A DNA stretch of 64,000 nt, taken from an uncultured Clostridia bacterium (GTDB lineage: Bacteria; Bacillota; Clostridia; Oscillospirales; Ruminococcaceae). Positions within the stretch are counted from its first letter, which is position 1. Every line of letters starts with the position of its first letter. The position numbers and the translations under genes were made by a program. The notes under the pieces are model-generated. The model saw only the letters and a program-made list of their open reading frames with translations. It was not told where the DNA came from and ran no database searches. The stretch spans positions 27,610-91,609 of the forward strand of contig CANQXS010000010.1 in NCBI GenBank assembly GCA_947627875.1, written 5' to 3'. Shown piece after piece: positions 34,669-43,385 of the stretch.

Positions 34669-35106
34669 GTGGAAAAAGTAATCACGATTGGAGCGACGCC
34701 TGTCCGCTTCAAAACGAACGGTCTCGCTCTGCTCACTTATAAGCGGGAAATAGGGCGGGATCTGATCCCCGACCTATTCTCAATATATGGCGGAAAAGAC
34801 GAAATCGAAAAAGCAAATAACGCCCACGAAGTAAACGTTGAAAAGCTGAATGTCGAGGCGATATATAATATTTCCTACGTTTTCGCCAAGATTGCCGACA
34901 GCTCGATAGGTTCGCGCGACGAATGGCTTGAGAGCTTCGACACCTTCCCGGTTGCGGACATCGCTCTTGAGATAGTTCCGCTTGCGATTGAATGCGTCAC
35001 GAGCGACGCAAAAATAAAAAACCGGTTGGCGACGGTGGGACTACGCTCGAAAGCGACGCCTTTCGGAAGGAAAAAATCATTTTGGAGGCTTCGCAAGCCG
35101 GTCTGA
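34669..35106 (+). CDS. Tail assembly chaperone (gpG-like)
   Basis: 145 residues, directly upstream of the tape measure, the standard place for the gpG chaperone. RDLIPDLFSIYGG and NVEAIYNISYVFAKI give a mostly helical protein. Contains the slippery heptamer A AAA AAC at 35016-35022, where a -1 shift would fuse it to the next frame. Confidence 0.85.
   Translation: MEKVITIGATPVRFKTNGLALLTYKREIGRDLIPDLFSIYGGKDEIEKANNAHEVNVEKLNVEAIYNISYVFAKIADSSIGSRDEWLESFDTFPVADIALEIVPLAIECVTSDAKIKNRLATVGLRSKATPFGRKKSFWRLRKPV
35016..35022 (+). promoter_or_regulatory. Programmed -1 frameshift site
   Basis: Canonical A AAA AAC heptamer in the zero frame ATA-AAA-AAC of the gpG-like gene. After a -1 slip the reading continues CCG GTT GGC into the gpGT extension. 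Confidence 0.85.
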
Positions 35107-35249
35107 CCGTCGCCGATTTTGAGCATATGTCGATTGGAATGATATTCACTTGCATTATAGAATACGCTAACGCATTGGACGAAGCCCGTAAAAGCTCCGA
35201 AAGCGGAGAAGTTCGGGAAGCGACCGACGAGGATTATCTTACATTTTAA
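35022..35249 (+). CDS. Tail assembly chaperone extension (gpT part of gpGT)
   Basis: About 75 residues made by -1 frameshifting from the gpG-like gene: PVGDGGTTLESDAFRK, then ILEASQAGLTVADFEHMSIG. It has no ribosome site of its own. The gpGT fusion recruits the tape measure in known phages. Confidence 0.82.
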   Translation, partial: PVGDGGTTLESDAFRKEKIILEASQAGLTVADFEHMSIGMIFTCIIEYANALDEARKSSESGEVREATDEDYLTF

Positions 35250-35261
35250 GGAGGCGGGGAA

Positions 35262-36917
35262 ATGGCTACCAAGATTCAGGGAATCACCATAGAAATAGGC
35301 GGCGACACTTCGCCTCTTGCGCGAGCGCTGTCCTCGCTCAACAAGTCTATCAATTCAACGCAGTCCGAGCTTAAGGCAGTCGATAAGGCGCTGAAGCTCA
35401 ACCCCGACAGCGTCGTGCTTCTGACTCAGAAGCAAAAGCTCTTGGAAGATCAGATTAAAAACACTTCCGGCAAGCTCGACAGCTTGAAGCAGATCGAGCA
35501 GGAGCTCCAAAAGCGCCGCGAGGCGGACCCCTCAAACGAAAATCTCGAAAAGCAGCTCCGCGCGGTGCAAAGGGAACTGCTCAACACCGAGGCGGGGCTG
35601 CAAGGGCTTGAAAACGCATACGCCGAAACAGGCAGCCAAGCCGATAATCTTTCGGCGGGGAGCGAGCGGGCGGCGGAAAGCACCAAGAAATCCGCGACGG
35701 AAGCCAACGCCGCGATTGAAATCTGGAACCGCTTCGCGAACGCCGTCGGCAACGCCGCAAAAAAGCTGCTAAGCTTCATCACCGACGCGGCGGAAAAGGC
35801 GGATGAGCTCAACACTCTTTCGGCGAAAACAGGTATTGCCACCGAAGAACTTCAAAAGCTTACATACGCCTCGGGGTTCGTTGACGTCAGCGTCGAGACG
35901 ATGACGGGCTCGATATCGAAGCTCATCAACAATATGGACAACGCCAAAAAAGGCACCGGCACGGCTGCCGAAGCTTTTCAAAAGCTTCATATAAGCGTCA
36001 CAGACGCCCCCGGAGAGCTTAAAGATGGCAATGAGGTATTTCTTGAAGTGATCGACGGGCTCGGGAAGATATCGAACGAGACCGAACGCGACGCCATAGC
36101 TATGGACCTCTTCGGCAAGTCTGCCCGCGAGCTCAATCCGCTTATTGCAGAAGGCTCCACACGTCTGAAGGAACTCGGCGTGGAAGCTGAAAATGCCGGA
36201 ATAATTATGTCACAGGACACTCTCGACGGCGCCGCCAACTTCAACGATACTCTGGACAGGCTTCGCCTCACTCTTGAGGGAGTCGCGACGGCAGCCGGCG
36301 CAGAGGTCGCGGACAGCCTTACGAGGCTCCTTGAAGCAGTCACACCGATAATACTCGCAATAGCTAAGCTTATCTCGCTTATTGCAGGGATTCCCGCGCC
36401 CGTGCTTGAAATAATTGCGATAATCATTACGCTTGTAATGACTTTCGCGCAGGTTACGAAAGGAGTAAGTGCCGCCAAGGGAATGCTCGACCTTATGAAT
36501 CCTACAATGTGGAAGACCGTCGGCATTATCATGGCGATAGTTTCCGCGCTCGTCATCGTGCTGGCGCTCATCGTTGCAATATCGGGTAAAGCCAACAGCC
36601 TCAACAATATCGGACAGTCGATAGGACATATCACGGATTCTGTCGGCGCTAACGACATTCCGCGCTACGCCACCGGCACCAACTACCACCGGGGCGGACC
36701 GGCATACATTACCGAATACGCTCCCGAGCAGCTTTCGCTCCCGAGTGGAACGAATATGGTCGTTATGCCCCGCGGGACCAAGGTGACGCCGAACGTCACC
36801 GTCGGAGCAGGCGGCGGAGATGTATTCAACATCAGCATCAACGCCAAGGACGTTCGAGAGTTCAACGACATCGTCAGACTTGCAGAGGGCGCGAGGCAGC
36901 AGAGGAGGGCGAAATAA
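35262..36917 (+). CDS. Tape measure protein
   Basis: 551 residues: N-terminal coiled coils (about 15-120), an A/E/K-rich helical region, a hydrophobic stretch (about 350-450), and a C-terminal GGAGGGDVFNISINAK tail. Sets tail length; its modest size predicts a short siphovirus tail of very roughly 80 nm by the usual 0.15 nm per residue rule. AAGGAGG precedes the ATG. Confidence 0.88.
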   Translation: MATKIQGITIEIGGDTSPLARALSSLNKSINSTQSELKAVDKALKLNPDSVVLLTQKQKLLEDQIKNTSGKLDSLKQIEQELQKRREADPSNENLEKQLRAVQRELLNTEAGLQGLENAYAETGSQADNLSAGSERAAESTKKSATEANAAIEIWNRFANAVGNAAKKLLSFITDAAEKADELNTLSAKTGIATEELQKLTYASGFVDVSVETMTGSISKLINNMDNAKKGTGTAAEAFQKLHISVTDAPGELKDGNEVFLEVIDGLGKISNETERDAIAMDLFGKSARELNPLIAEGSTRLKELGVEAENAGIIMSQDTLDGAANFNDTLDRLRLTLEGVATAAGAEVADSLTRLLEAVTPIILAIAKLISLIAGIPAPVLEIIAIIITLVMTFAQVTKGVSAAKGMLDLMNPTMWKTVGIIMAIVSALVIVLALIVAISGKANSLNNIGQSIGHITDSVGANDIPRYATGTNYHRGGPAYITEYAPEQLSLPSGTNMVVMPRGTKVTPNVTVGAGGGDVFNISINAKDVREFNDIVRLAEGARQQRRAK

Positions 36918-38884
36918 TGGCAACAACCTACAGGCGGCGGTATTGCCTCAAAGTTGTAACCACAATGACAATGGGCAATATCTGGAATGAGGAAACCGGA
37001 GATACGGTAAATGTATCATCTTCGATCGCAGGCTGTATTTCATTTGAAAGAGACTCCGATGCTGCGCACAATTATGAATGCACAAAAAAGATCTTGAGGC
37101 ACACAGATATCATGGTCGCTTTTCAAAGCTTCACGGGCGGCACGAATACTTGCTTATATCAGGGATATGACAAAGTCCATACCGTAATATGCACTTGCAA
37201 TAACTTTCTTGCGAATAACTTTTATCGCATTGATGAGTATTATAAAGATATATCCCATGGGATAATCTCATCATCGTCGGTTGTAAGCGCAAAAATGTAT
37301 ACGCACAAAAATGTGCAATTCTCTCCATTTTTGCAAGACACACTTGAGGACATTGTTCTCAAAAGCTCCAACAACAAGCCCAGCAGTTTTGCTGACGCTG
37401 ATAAAAAAGTTATCTTTAGCTGGGACATTTACAGCTTTTCAACGGGTGAGGACGGAAAACACCGCTATCAAAAATCTGCTGTTCTTGAATGGAAAGAAAC
37501 GGGCAAGTCCGAAGTCCACAGAATAGAAATCAACAAAGAGGCACCGCCAAACGGTCCTGACGGTGCCGGATATAGCGAATATGAAGTCCCTGAAAACACT
37601 TTTCCCAAAAATTCGTCGTTCCAATGGCGCGTCAAAATCATTTCCGACGACGATGTCGAGGGCGATTTTTCCGACTGGGTAACCGTCTCGACGACCGACG
37701 TCGCCGGAACGGTCCGCGCTCTTTCTCCAGATAACGCCGTAATCGACGCCGATGTAGAAAATCGCTTTTCGTGGATCTACAGCAATCCCTACGGCACCGC
37801 GCCGACGGGCTACGAAATAGAGATGTCGGTCAACGGCGGCTCGAATTGGCAGCAGATAAAGAAGGAGACGACTGCGGACTGCTTCACGGTTATCCCCGCG
37901 GGAACATTCCAAAAGGGCAACGTTCAGTATCGCGTAAGGGCGTTCAGCCAGAGCGGGATCGCGAGCGAGTGGACCGTGGCGAATATTACGGTTCGCGCAC
38001 GTCCGGCAATTCCTTCGATATACCGCGTTGACACCGATACCGACCGCCCGACCGTCTGGTGGGAAAGCGTCGACCAGGAAGCCTATGAGCTGAAAATCCT
38101 CGACGCCTCAGGCGGCGAGATATATTCGCACTATGCCGCTCTGCCGGACCGCTCCCATAAAATCACAAAGCGGCTCGACGACGAGCAGTATACCGCGACC
38201 CTCACGATCTGGAACGACTTCGGGCTCGACAGCCCGACCACGCAGCGGCAGTTCGTCTTGGAGGCGGTCAAGCCCTCAAAGCCCTCGGTTTTCGGAACGG
38301 CGCTCTTTTCACACAACAGCCTTGCCTTCTCTTACTCAACGCAGCGGGCTGTTCTTCTGCGCAACGGCGTTGCGATTGCCGATGTCAGCGGGCTGAACTC
38401 TTACGACGACTACACCGCGCCGATGAGCTGCGAATACCGCCTCAGGGCACTGAGCGATACGGCGTTCTGCGACAGCGACCCGCTGCCGCTTACATATCCG
38501 GGGTCAAGCAGGGCAGCCTCTATCTCGCTTGCGAGCGACCACGCAGTCCGCGTTTCGCTTGTCTGCAAAGAGGGCTCGCCGCCCGAGCGGACATCCTCGC
38601 TTTCGGCGGAATATGCGCTTCTGCAATTTGCGGGGCGGAGGCTGCCGGTCGCGGAATACGGCGATCAGTTCACGAGGACGAAATCGCTCTCGTATTCTCT
38701 CAGAAATTACGACGATTTAAGCATTCTCCGCTCAATGGTGGGGCAGACGGTCGTCTGGAACGACCGCCGCGACCATATGGTCGCCTGCCTGTCAAGCCTG
38801 AGCTGGAACGAGCGCCGAGGCTTCGTCGACGTGTCGTTCTCGCTGACCGAAGTCGACAGCAACGAGGGGATTGACTATGAATAA
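36917..38884 (+). CDS. Tail tip protein with fibronectin-like repeats
   Basis: 655 residues. FN3-like modules at about 255-350 and 350-450 (RALSPDNAVIDADVENRFSWIY; WQQI...QYRVRAFSQSG) and a distal-tail-like C-terminus (about 570-655). The first ~200 codons are visibly more A/T-rich than the rest, suggesting replacement by recombination. TAATG overlap with the tape measure. Probably the distal tail component that holds the hub. Confidence 0.72.
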   Translation: MATTYRRRYCLKVVTTMTMGNIWNEETGDTVNVSSSIAGCISFERDSDAAHNYECTKKILRHTDIMVAFQSFTGGTNTCLYQGYDKVHTVICTCNNFLANNFYRIDEYYKDISHGIISSSSVVSAKMYTHKNVQFSPFLQDTLEDIVLKSSNNKPSSFADADKKVIFSWDIYSFSTGEDGKHRYQKSAVLEWKETGKSEVHRIEINKEAPPNGPDGAGYSEYEVPENTFPKNSSFQWRVKIISDDDVEGDFSDWVTVSTTDVAGTVRALSPDNAVIDADVENRFSWIYSNPYGTAPTGYEIEMSVNGGSNWQQIKKETTADCFTVIPAGTFQKGNVQYRVRAFSQSGIASEWTVANITVRARPAIPSIYRVDTDTDRPTVWWESVDQEAYELKILDASGGEIYSHYAALPDRSHKITKRLDDEQYTATLTIWNDFGLDSPTTQRQFVLEAVKPSKPSVFGTALFSHNSLAFSYSTQRAVLLRNGVAIADVSGLNSYDDYTAPMSCEYRLRALSDTAFCDSDPLPLTYPGSSRAASISLASDHAVRVSLVCKEGSPPERTSSLSAEYALLQFAGRRLPVAEYGDQFTRTKSLSYSLRNYDDLSILRSMVGQTVVWNDRRDHMVACLSSLSWNERRGFVDVSFSLTEVDSNEGIDYE

Positions 38885-39926
38885 TCAGAAATTTCGGAGC
38901 GGGTCGCGCCGCGTTTCCTTCCGATACGATATCTTCCGCGGGCTCGTAAAAATCGGCGAGGCGGATTGCCCAAGCTGCTCAATCAAGTATGATTCCGAGA
39001 GCACTATCAAGCGAACGGCTTCGTTCACGCTTTCGTCCGCCCCGGGTATTGATTTCCTCAAGGATAAGCTGCGGGCGATAATGATAATCGACGGCGAGGA
39101 GTTCCCTGTCGGCACGTTCGTCCTCTCGACCCCGTCGCTGAATCAGACCGCCGCAGGCGGAAGCTATTCCGTTGAAGCATACGACACAACGATCATTCTC
39201 AAGGAAGACTGTTTCACCGAGCGGGCTTATTTCGAGGCGGGGCGGAAATACTCCGACGTAATAGGCGAGATCGTGCTGTCGGCAGGAATTACCGACTACA
39301 GCATTCCTCAGACTGTCGCGGTCCTGCCCGCTGACCGTGAATTCGAGTTAGGAAAGTCCAAGCTTGAAGCCTGCAACGATCTGCTCGACGAAATCAACTA
39401 CAATCCGCTCATCGCCGACGAGACCGGCAGAATAACGACTTCAAAGTATGTCAAACCGAGCGCTGCGCTTATATCTCACGAATACTACGACGACGAGCTG
39501 AGCGTGATCTCGCCCGAGCTTGAGTCCGAGGAGGACTATTACAATGTCCCGAACGTATTCATTGCCAAGTGCGACAATCCCGAGCTCAAGCAGGAATATT
39601 ACAGCGTCTACACCAATGACAACCCCGGGTCTAAGCTTTCTACAGTCGCACGTGGTCGCCGAATCGTCAGCGAGATATATCAGCCCGACTACGTCGAATC
39701 GCAGGAAGCTCTCGACGAGTATATAAGCCGCAAGGCAGCCGAAGCTTCGGCGGTATTCGACAAGTGCAGCATCAAGACGGCACTTATGCCGGGACACGGC
39801 TATCGGGATATCGTCAGGATCCGCTGCAAAAGTGCAGCGGGAATCTACATTGAAAAATCGTGGAGCATGGAGCTGAAAGCCGGCGCTCTGATGTCTCATG
39901 AGCTTGTGGGGGTGTATCAGGCATGA
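38877..39926 (+). CDS. Tail hub / tail-associated endopeptidase-type protein
   Basis: 349 residues from ATG 38877 (GAGGGGA upstream). Size, position after the distal tail gene and the segments ITDYSIPQTVAVL, EACNDLLDEINYNPLIAD and a central jelly-roll-like region fit the gp27-like tail hub fold seen in prophage tail proteins. No catalytic site was recognised. Confidence 0.7.
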   Translation: MNNQKFRSGSRRVSFRYDIFRGLVKIGEADCPSCSIKYDSESTIKRTASFTLSSAPGIDFLKDKLRAIMIIDGEEFPVGTFVLSTPSLNQTAAGGSYSVEAYDTTIILKEDCFTERAYFEAGRKYSDVIGEIVLSAGITDYSIPQTVAVLPADREFELGKSKLEACNDLLDEINYNPLIADETGRITTSKYVKPSAALISHEYYDDELSVISPELESEEDYYNVPNVFIAKCDNPELKQEYYSVYTNDNPGSKLSTVARGRRIVSEIYQPDYVESQEALDEYISRKAAEASAVFDKCSIKTALMPGHGYRDIVRIRCKSAAGIYIEKSWSMELKAGALMSHELVGVYQA

Positions 39927-40162
39927 TCGACAGCGAGCCTTTCACCGGCGTGTCTTCGCCGAAAAAAGAGCAGGCGCAGTCTTTTCTCGCAACCGTCGAG
40001 GGCGTATATTCCGACGGCGTAACTCTTAAAATCAACGGCGCTGTCACCCAAAAGCATTATCTCACCAACGCCGCGCTCTCCCTCAGCAAGGGCGATCGGG
40101 TGAAGGTGGCAAGAATAAGCGGAACATATATCGTTGAATATAAAATCAGCCGGCCGCATTAG
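39923..40162 (+). CDS. Small tail protein
   Basis: 79 residues, beta-rich with an OB-like pattern (VEGVYSDGVTLKINGAVTQKHY, GDRVKVARISGTYIVEY). ATGA overlap with the hub gene. No family name certain. Confidence 0.6.
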   Translation: MIDSEPFTGVSSPKKEQAQSFLATVEGVYSDGVTLKINGAVTQKHYLTNAALSLSKGDRVKVARISGTYIVEYKISRPH

Positions 40163-40174
40163 AAAGGAGCAGAT

Positions 40175-41317
40175 ATGACAGTTGTTGAAGAGCTGGTTCT
40201 GGACGTAGCTCAAAAAAATATCCTCCAGACAGTAATCGTCAAACAGTTCGATTACAACGCACGGTTTCTGAAAATCCGCCTGAAAAACGACGGCGAGCCG
40301 ATCTATGTCGACCGCGATGCTTATGTGACCATTAACGCATTGCGAGCCGACGGCAAATCGAGAATTTTTCGGGGTTCGGTCAATTCCGACGGCACCGTCT
40401 GCGTGCCGATCACAAACTGGCTGCTGAGGCTTGCAGAAAAAGCCAAATGCGACGTTTCGATCATCAGCCCCGCCCCGGAGCAGAAGTACACGACGATGAC
40501 CTTTAACGTCCTCGTTGAGGAAGCCTGCGCGTCGGGCTGCGATCTTCCGGAAGATGATAATTATGACATTCTCGTCAGCCTGATTGCCGACTGCGACGCC
40601 GCAAAAGACGGGTGCGACGAATCCGCCAAAAAGGCTGACAAAGCAGCTGAGGCGGCAAACAAAGCTGCAAACGGTGCAGGTGAAGCAGCGGAAAGAGCGC
40701 TTGACGCCGCGAGCGCAGCACAGTCGGCAGCTCAATTAACCGCAGGAGCAATCGCAGAAGCGAACAAGGCTGCTGTCGGCGCGCTGAGTGCCGCTGATGC
40801 AGCACTGGCTTCAAAGCAGCTCGCAGACCAAGCCACTGAGGAATCAAAGGCAGCTACAACCGCAGCGCGAACCGCGGCCGAGAACGCCAACAAGGCTGCA
40901 GAAAGTGCCGTTAAGACCGCGAGCGACGCTGCAAGTGCCGCCAAGAAAACCGCGGACGACGCGGCGCATCAGGCAACGGAAGCCGCCGAGGCCGCAAACA
41001 GAGCGGCAAGCGCTGCAAGCACCGCCAAAGCCACCGCCGATGAGGCAGCCGAATCTGCAAACGCCTCCGCCGGAAAAGCCGACACTGCCGCCGCAAACGC
41101 CGATGAGAAGGCGAAAGCTGCCGAAGAAAAGGCAAACGAAGCAAAAGCCGCCGCCGACAGTGCCAACGAAAAGGCAGCGCTTGCTGAAAAAGCCACAGCT
41201 GCTGCAAACGAAGCGACAGAAAAAGCAAAGCAAATCATTGATCAGGCCGAAATTGTCTTCTTCATCGACCCGAACGACGGCGGTCTGAACGTAAGAGTAT
41301 TAAAGGAGGGCTATTAA
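40175..41317 (+). CDS. BppU-like baseplate/tail fibre shaft protein
   Basis: 380 residues. The first ~125 residues match the N-terminal domain of upper baseplate proteins (DVAQKNILQTVIVKQFDYNAR, RFLKIRLKNDGEPIYV). Residues about 145-355 are an Ala/Lys/Glu-rich heptad region (AAEAANKAA type), a long trimeric coiled coil. A short C-terminal beta tail follows. It probably carries the receptor-binding protein encoded next. Confidence 0.78.
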   Translation: MTVVEELVLDVAQKNILQTVIVKQFDYNARFLKIRLKNDGEPIYVDRDAYVTINALRADGKSRIFRGSVNSDGTVCVPITNWLLRLAEKAKCDVSIISPAPEQKYTTMTFNVLVEEACASGCDLPEDDNYDILVSLIADCDAAKDGCDESAKKADKAAEAANKAANGAGEAAERALDAASAAQSAAQLTAGAIAEANKAAVGALSAADAALASKQLADQATEESKAATTAARTAAENANKAAESAVKTASDAASAAKKTADDAAHQATEAAEAANRAASAASTAKATADEAAESANASAGKADTAAANADEKAKAAEEKANEAKAAADSANEKAALAEKATAAANEATEKAKQIIDQAEIVFFIDPNDGGLNVRVLKEGY

Positions 41318-42997
41318 ATGCCGGTAGAAATCAATTTTCCGCGCGATTCAACACTCAAAGAGACTAACAGGATTCTGCGCTCGTTGGCGCCGCTGGCGGT
41401 TCAGCTTGACGGAACCCCGGAGGGCTATAAGCGCGTTATGCGCCGGTGGTTCATCGACAACGGCGCGCTTGAAGCGGACAAAGACGCCTTGACAGAGCTC
41501 TGCAAAAAGTGGTACACCGTCACCCGCGTCCCGTGGCACGGCTGGACAGCCTTCGCTCAGCCCGACGTGACCGCAGTAACAACGGGGACAAGAGGCGGCG
41601 ACAATAGCAGGCTTTCCTGCACGCCGTCAACGGACACTGTCGCGGGGCGGGACGATTACGCAGGACACCCGCTATTTGCGGTCGTCGACTGCAATTTCGT
41701 TGTCGACGGCGAATCCGGCGAGCCGAAGATCACTGCGATCGACGGGATTACCGAAAATTTCCAGCGCTACAGCCCCAATCATTTCGTCGGCGTTCTCCGG
41801 ATGTCGGGCTATGAATATCAGCAGGAATACGAGCGGGAATACCGCATCGGCTATTCCTCGCTCCGCAGCGTGAACGTCAAGGAAATCGAGCCGCTCGACG
41901 AGGCGATTATGTTCAACGGCGGAGGCGTCCGCCCGTTCGTTGTGCACGCGAAATATCTCAATCACACCGTCGGGGGCAAGCTCACCTCCTACGCGGGCGT
42001 TATCCCGACGGCGTACAACATTTCGCACAACTCGATGCAGGAGCTCGCAAAGGCAACCGGCACCGGCTACAGCGGCACCACCACCGCCGACGACGCTTTC
42101 CTCAAGCTGATGATGGTGATCAAATACGCATCGCTTACCCTCGACGGGATTCTGCAAGGCTGCTGCGTGAACAATTATCAGTTCGCCGCGGCAGAAAGCG
42201 AGAGCGGCGTAAGGCGCGTAATACTCACGGCTGAGCAGGCGGCGAACTTTGAGGTGGGTATGGGCGTGCTCATCGGCGACTACACCTCAAGCACTGACAG
42301 AAACGACGCCGGAATGTATTCCGCAACAGGGCAGGAGGGCGCGATCATCACGGCAATCGAGCCGAAGGGCGAAAACGTCGCAATATACGTCGACACCGCC
42401 GGCACGTTTGGGACCACGGCAGCAACGACATATATCTCAACATTCCACTGGTCTAACGGTTCCTGCGACGGCGTTCTCGGCAACGACGGCTCACCGAAGA
42501 ACTGCACCTCCGGAAAGTATCCCGCAAAGCTTCAGGGCATTGAATATATGCCGGGCGGATATGAAGTTATCTGCGACGCAATTCTGAAATATTATCAGGA
42601 CGAAAGCGGCACTTACTGGGCAGAGCCCTATGTTTGCCGCGACAGCGCAAAGCAGGCAACCTCAATCACCGAGGACTACAAGCCGAGCGGAGTGAGATAT
42701 AAACAGCCATCGGCAGCAAACTGGTGTTATATCAGAAAGCTCGCTCTCAAAAAAGGCGTGTATATGCCTGTGGATATCGAGGGCGAAGGCTCGTCGACCT
42801 ACACCTGCGACGCCTGGTATACGCTCGCAAACGATTCAAGCTCCGCAAATGAGCTCCTTCTGCGCTGCTACCTGGGCAGCGGCGTCGGGCTCGCCGGCGT
42901 GTCCGGCGGGTCCGGCAACAACGGGCTCGGGTTTGCGCGGTGGTTCATCGTCGGTCGGCTTTCTCCGAACGGCAAACGGGGTGAATGGGCGGCGTAA
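41318..42997 (+). CDS. DGR target: receptor-binding protein with C-terminal variable region
   Basis: 559 residues, encoded just before the template repeat and reverse transcriptase. The last ~45 residues hold the variable repeat (VR, 42853-42964): CYLGSGVGLAGVSG then GSGNNGLGFARWFIVGR, in the position and W/G-rich style of the C-type-lectin fold variable regions of DGR targets. At the VR, adenines of the template are replaced at 10 of 13 sites. Function: adhesion to a host surface receptor, with variation to track receptor change. Confidence 0.92.
   Translation: MPVEINFPRDSTLKETNRILRSLAPLAVQLDGTPEGYKRVMRRWFIDNGALEADKDALTELCKKWYTVTRVPWHGWTAFAQPDVTAVTTGTRGGDNSRLSCTPSTDTVAGRDDYAGHPLFAVVDCNFVVDGESGEPKITAIDGITENFQRYSPNHFVGVLRMSGYEYQQEYEREYRIGYSSLRSVNVKEIEPLDEAIMFNGGGVRPFVVHAKYLNHTVGGKLTSYAGVIPTAYNISHNSMQELAKATGTGYSGTTTADDAFLKLMMVIKYASLTLDGILQGCCVNNYQFAAAESESGVRRVILTAEQAANFEVGMGVLIGDYTSSTDRNDAGMYSATGQEGAIITAIEPKGENVAIYVDTAGTFGTTAATTYISTFHWSNGSCDGVLGNDGSPKNCTSGKYPAKLQGIEYMPGGYEVICDAILKYYQDESGTYWAEPYVCRDSAKQATSITEDYKPSGVRYKQPSAANWCYIRKLALKKGVYMPVDIEGEGSSTYTCDAWYTLANDSSSANELLLRCYLGSGVGLAGVSGGSGNNGLGFARWFIVGRLSPNGKRGEWAA
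42853..42964 (+). repeat. DGR variable repeat (VR)
   Basis: 112 bp at the 3' end of the target gene, aligned without gaps to the TR at 43118-43229. The first 16 bp are identical; over the next 96 positions 10 of 13 TR adenines and 9 of 83 other positions differ. Shared 3' block ATCGTCGGTCGG marks the likely initiation-of-mutagenic-homing end. Confidence 0.93.
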
Positions 42998-43022
42998 GCC
43001 ACACAGAGGGGCATAGCCCCTA

Positions 43023-43070
43023 TAGTTGTTAGTTTGCAGCTGATAGTGGTTAGAAGCGCACTAACAACTA
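43023..43070 (+). repeat. Inverted repeat between target gene and TR
   Basis: TAGTTGTTAGT (43023-43033) and ACTAACAACTA (43060-43070) are exact complements; TAACTAAT-type repeats follow to about 43090. It is A/T-rich, unlike its surroundings. It may terminate the target transcript or structure the TR RNA. Confidence 0.7.
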
Positions 43071-43117
43071 ATAACTAATGACTAATAACTACTCGGGGTC
43101 GTATGGCGCAAAGACCC

Positions 43118-43229
43118 GCTCCTTCTGCGCTGCAACCTGAACAACGGTGTCGGGGTCTCCGGCGTGTCCGGCGGGAACGGCTCCGGCTGGCTCGGGTATG
43201 CGTGGTGGAACATCGTCGGTCGGATTTCT
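43118..43229 (+). repeat. DGR template repeat (TR)
   Basis: 112-bp non-coding template just upstream of the reverse transcriptase. If read in the target frame it gives C-N-L-N-N-G...G-N-G-S-G-W...W-N-I-V-G-R: five AAC codons, the typical TR design that lets adenine mutagenesis produce many residues without stops. Confidence 0.93.
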
Positions 43230-43385
43230 GAAAGAATCGCTATTGCATATACGCCATACGGCGGTCGCGGAAAACAGCGGCAGGCTGGCGAAAGTCCGTC
43301 CCCTCCCGGAAGGGAAAATTAAACAGCTACGCCGCGGGGTCAGTAGGTAACGGCGAAAGCCCCGTACCGTTTCAGAAAGGTAACT

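Noticed and set aside
40788..41288. Pro/Arg-rich and other frames over the Ala-rich shaft gene
   Set aside because: Alternative frames of a repetitive heptad sequence stay open by composition alone.
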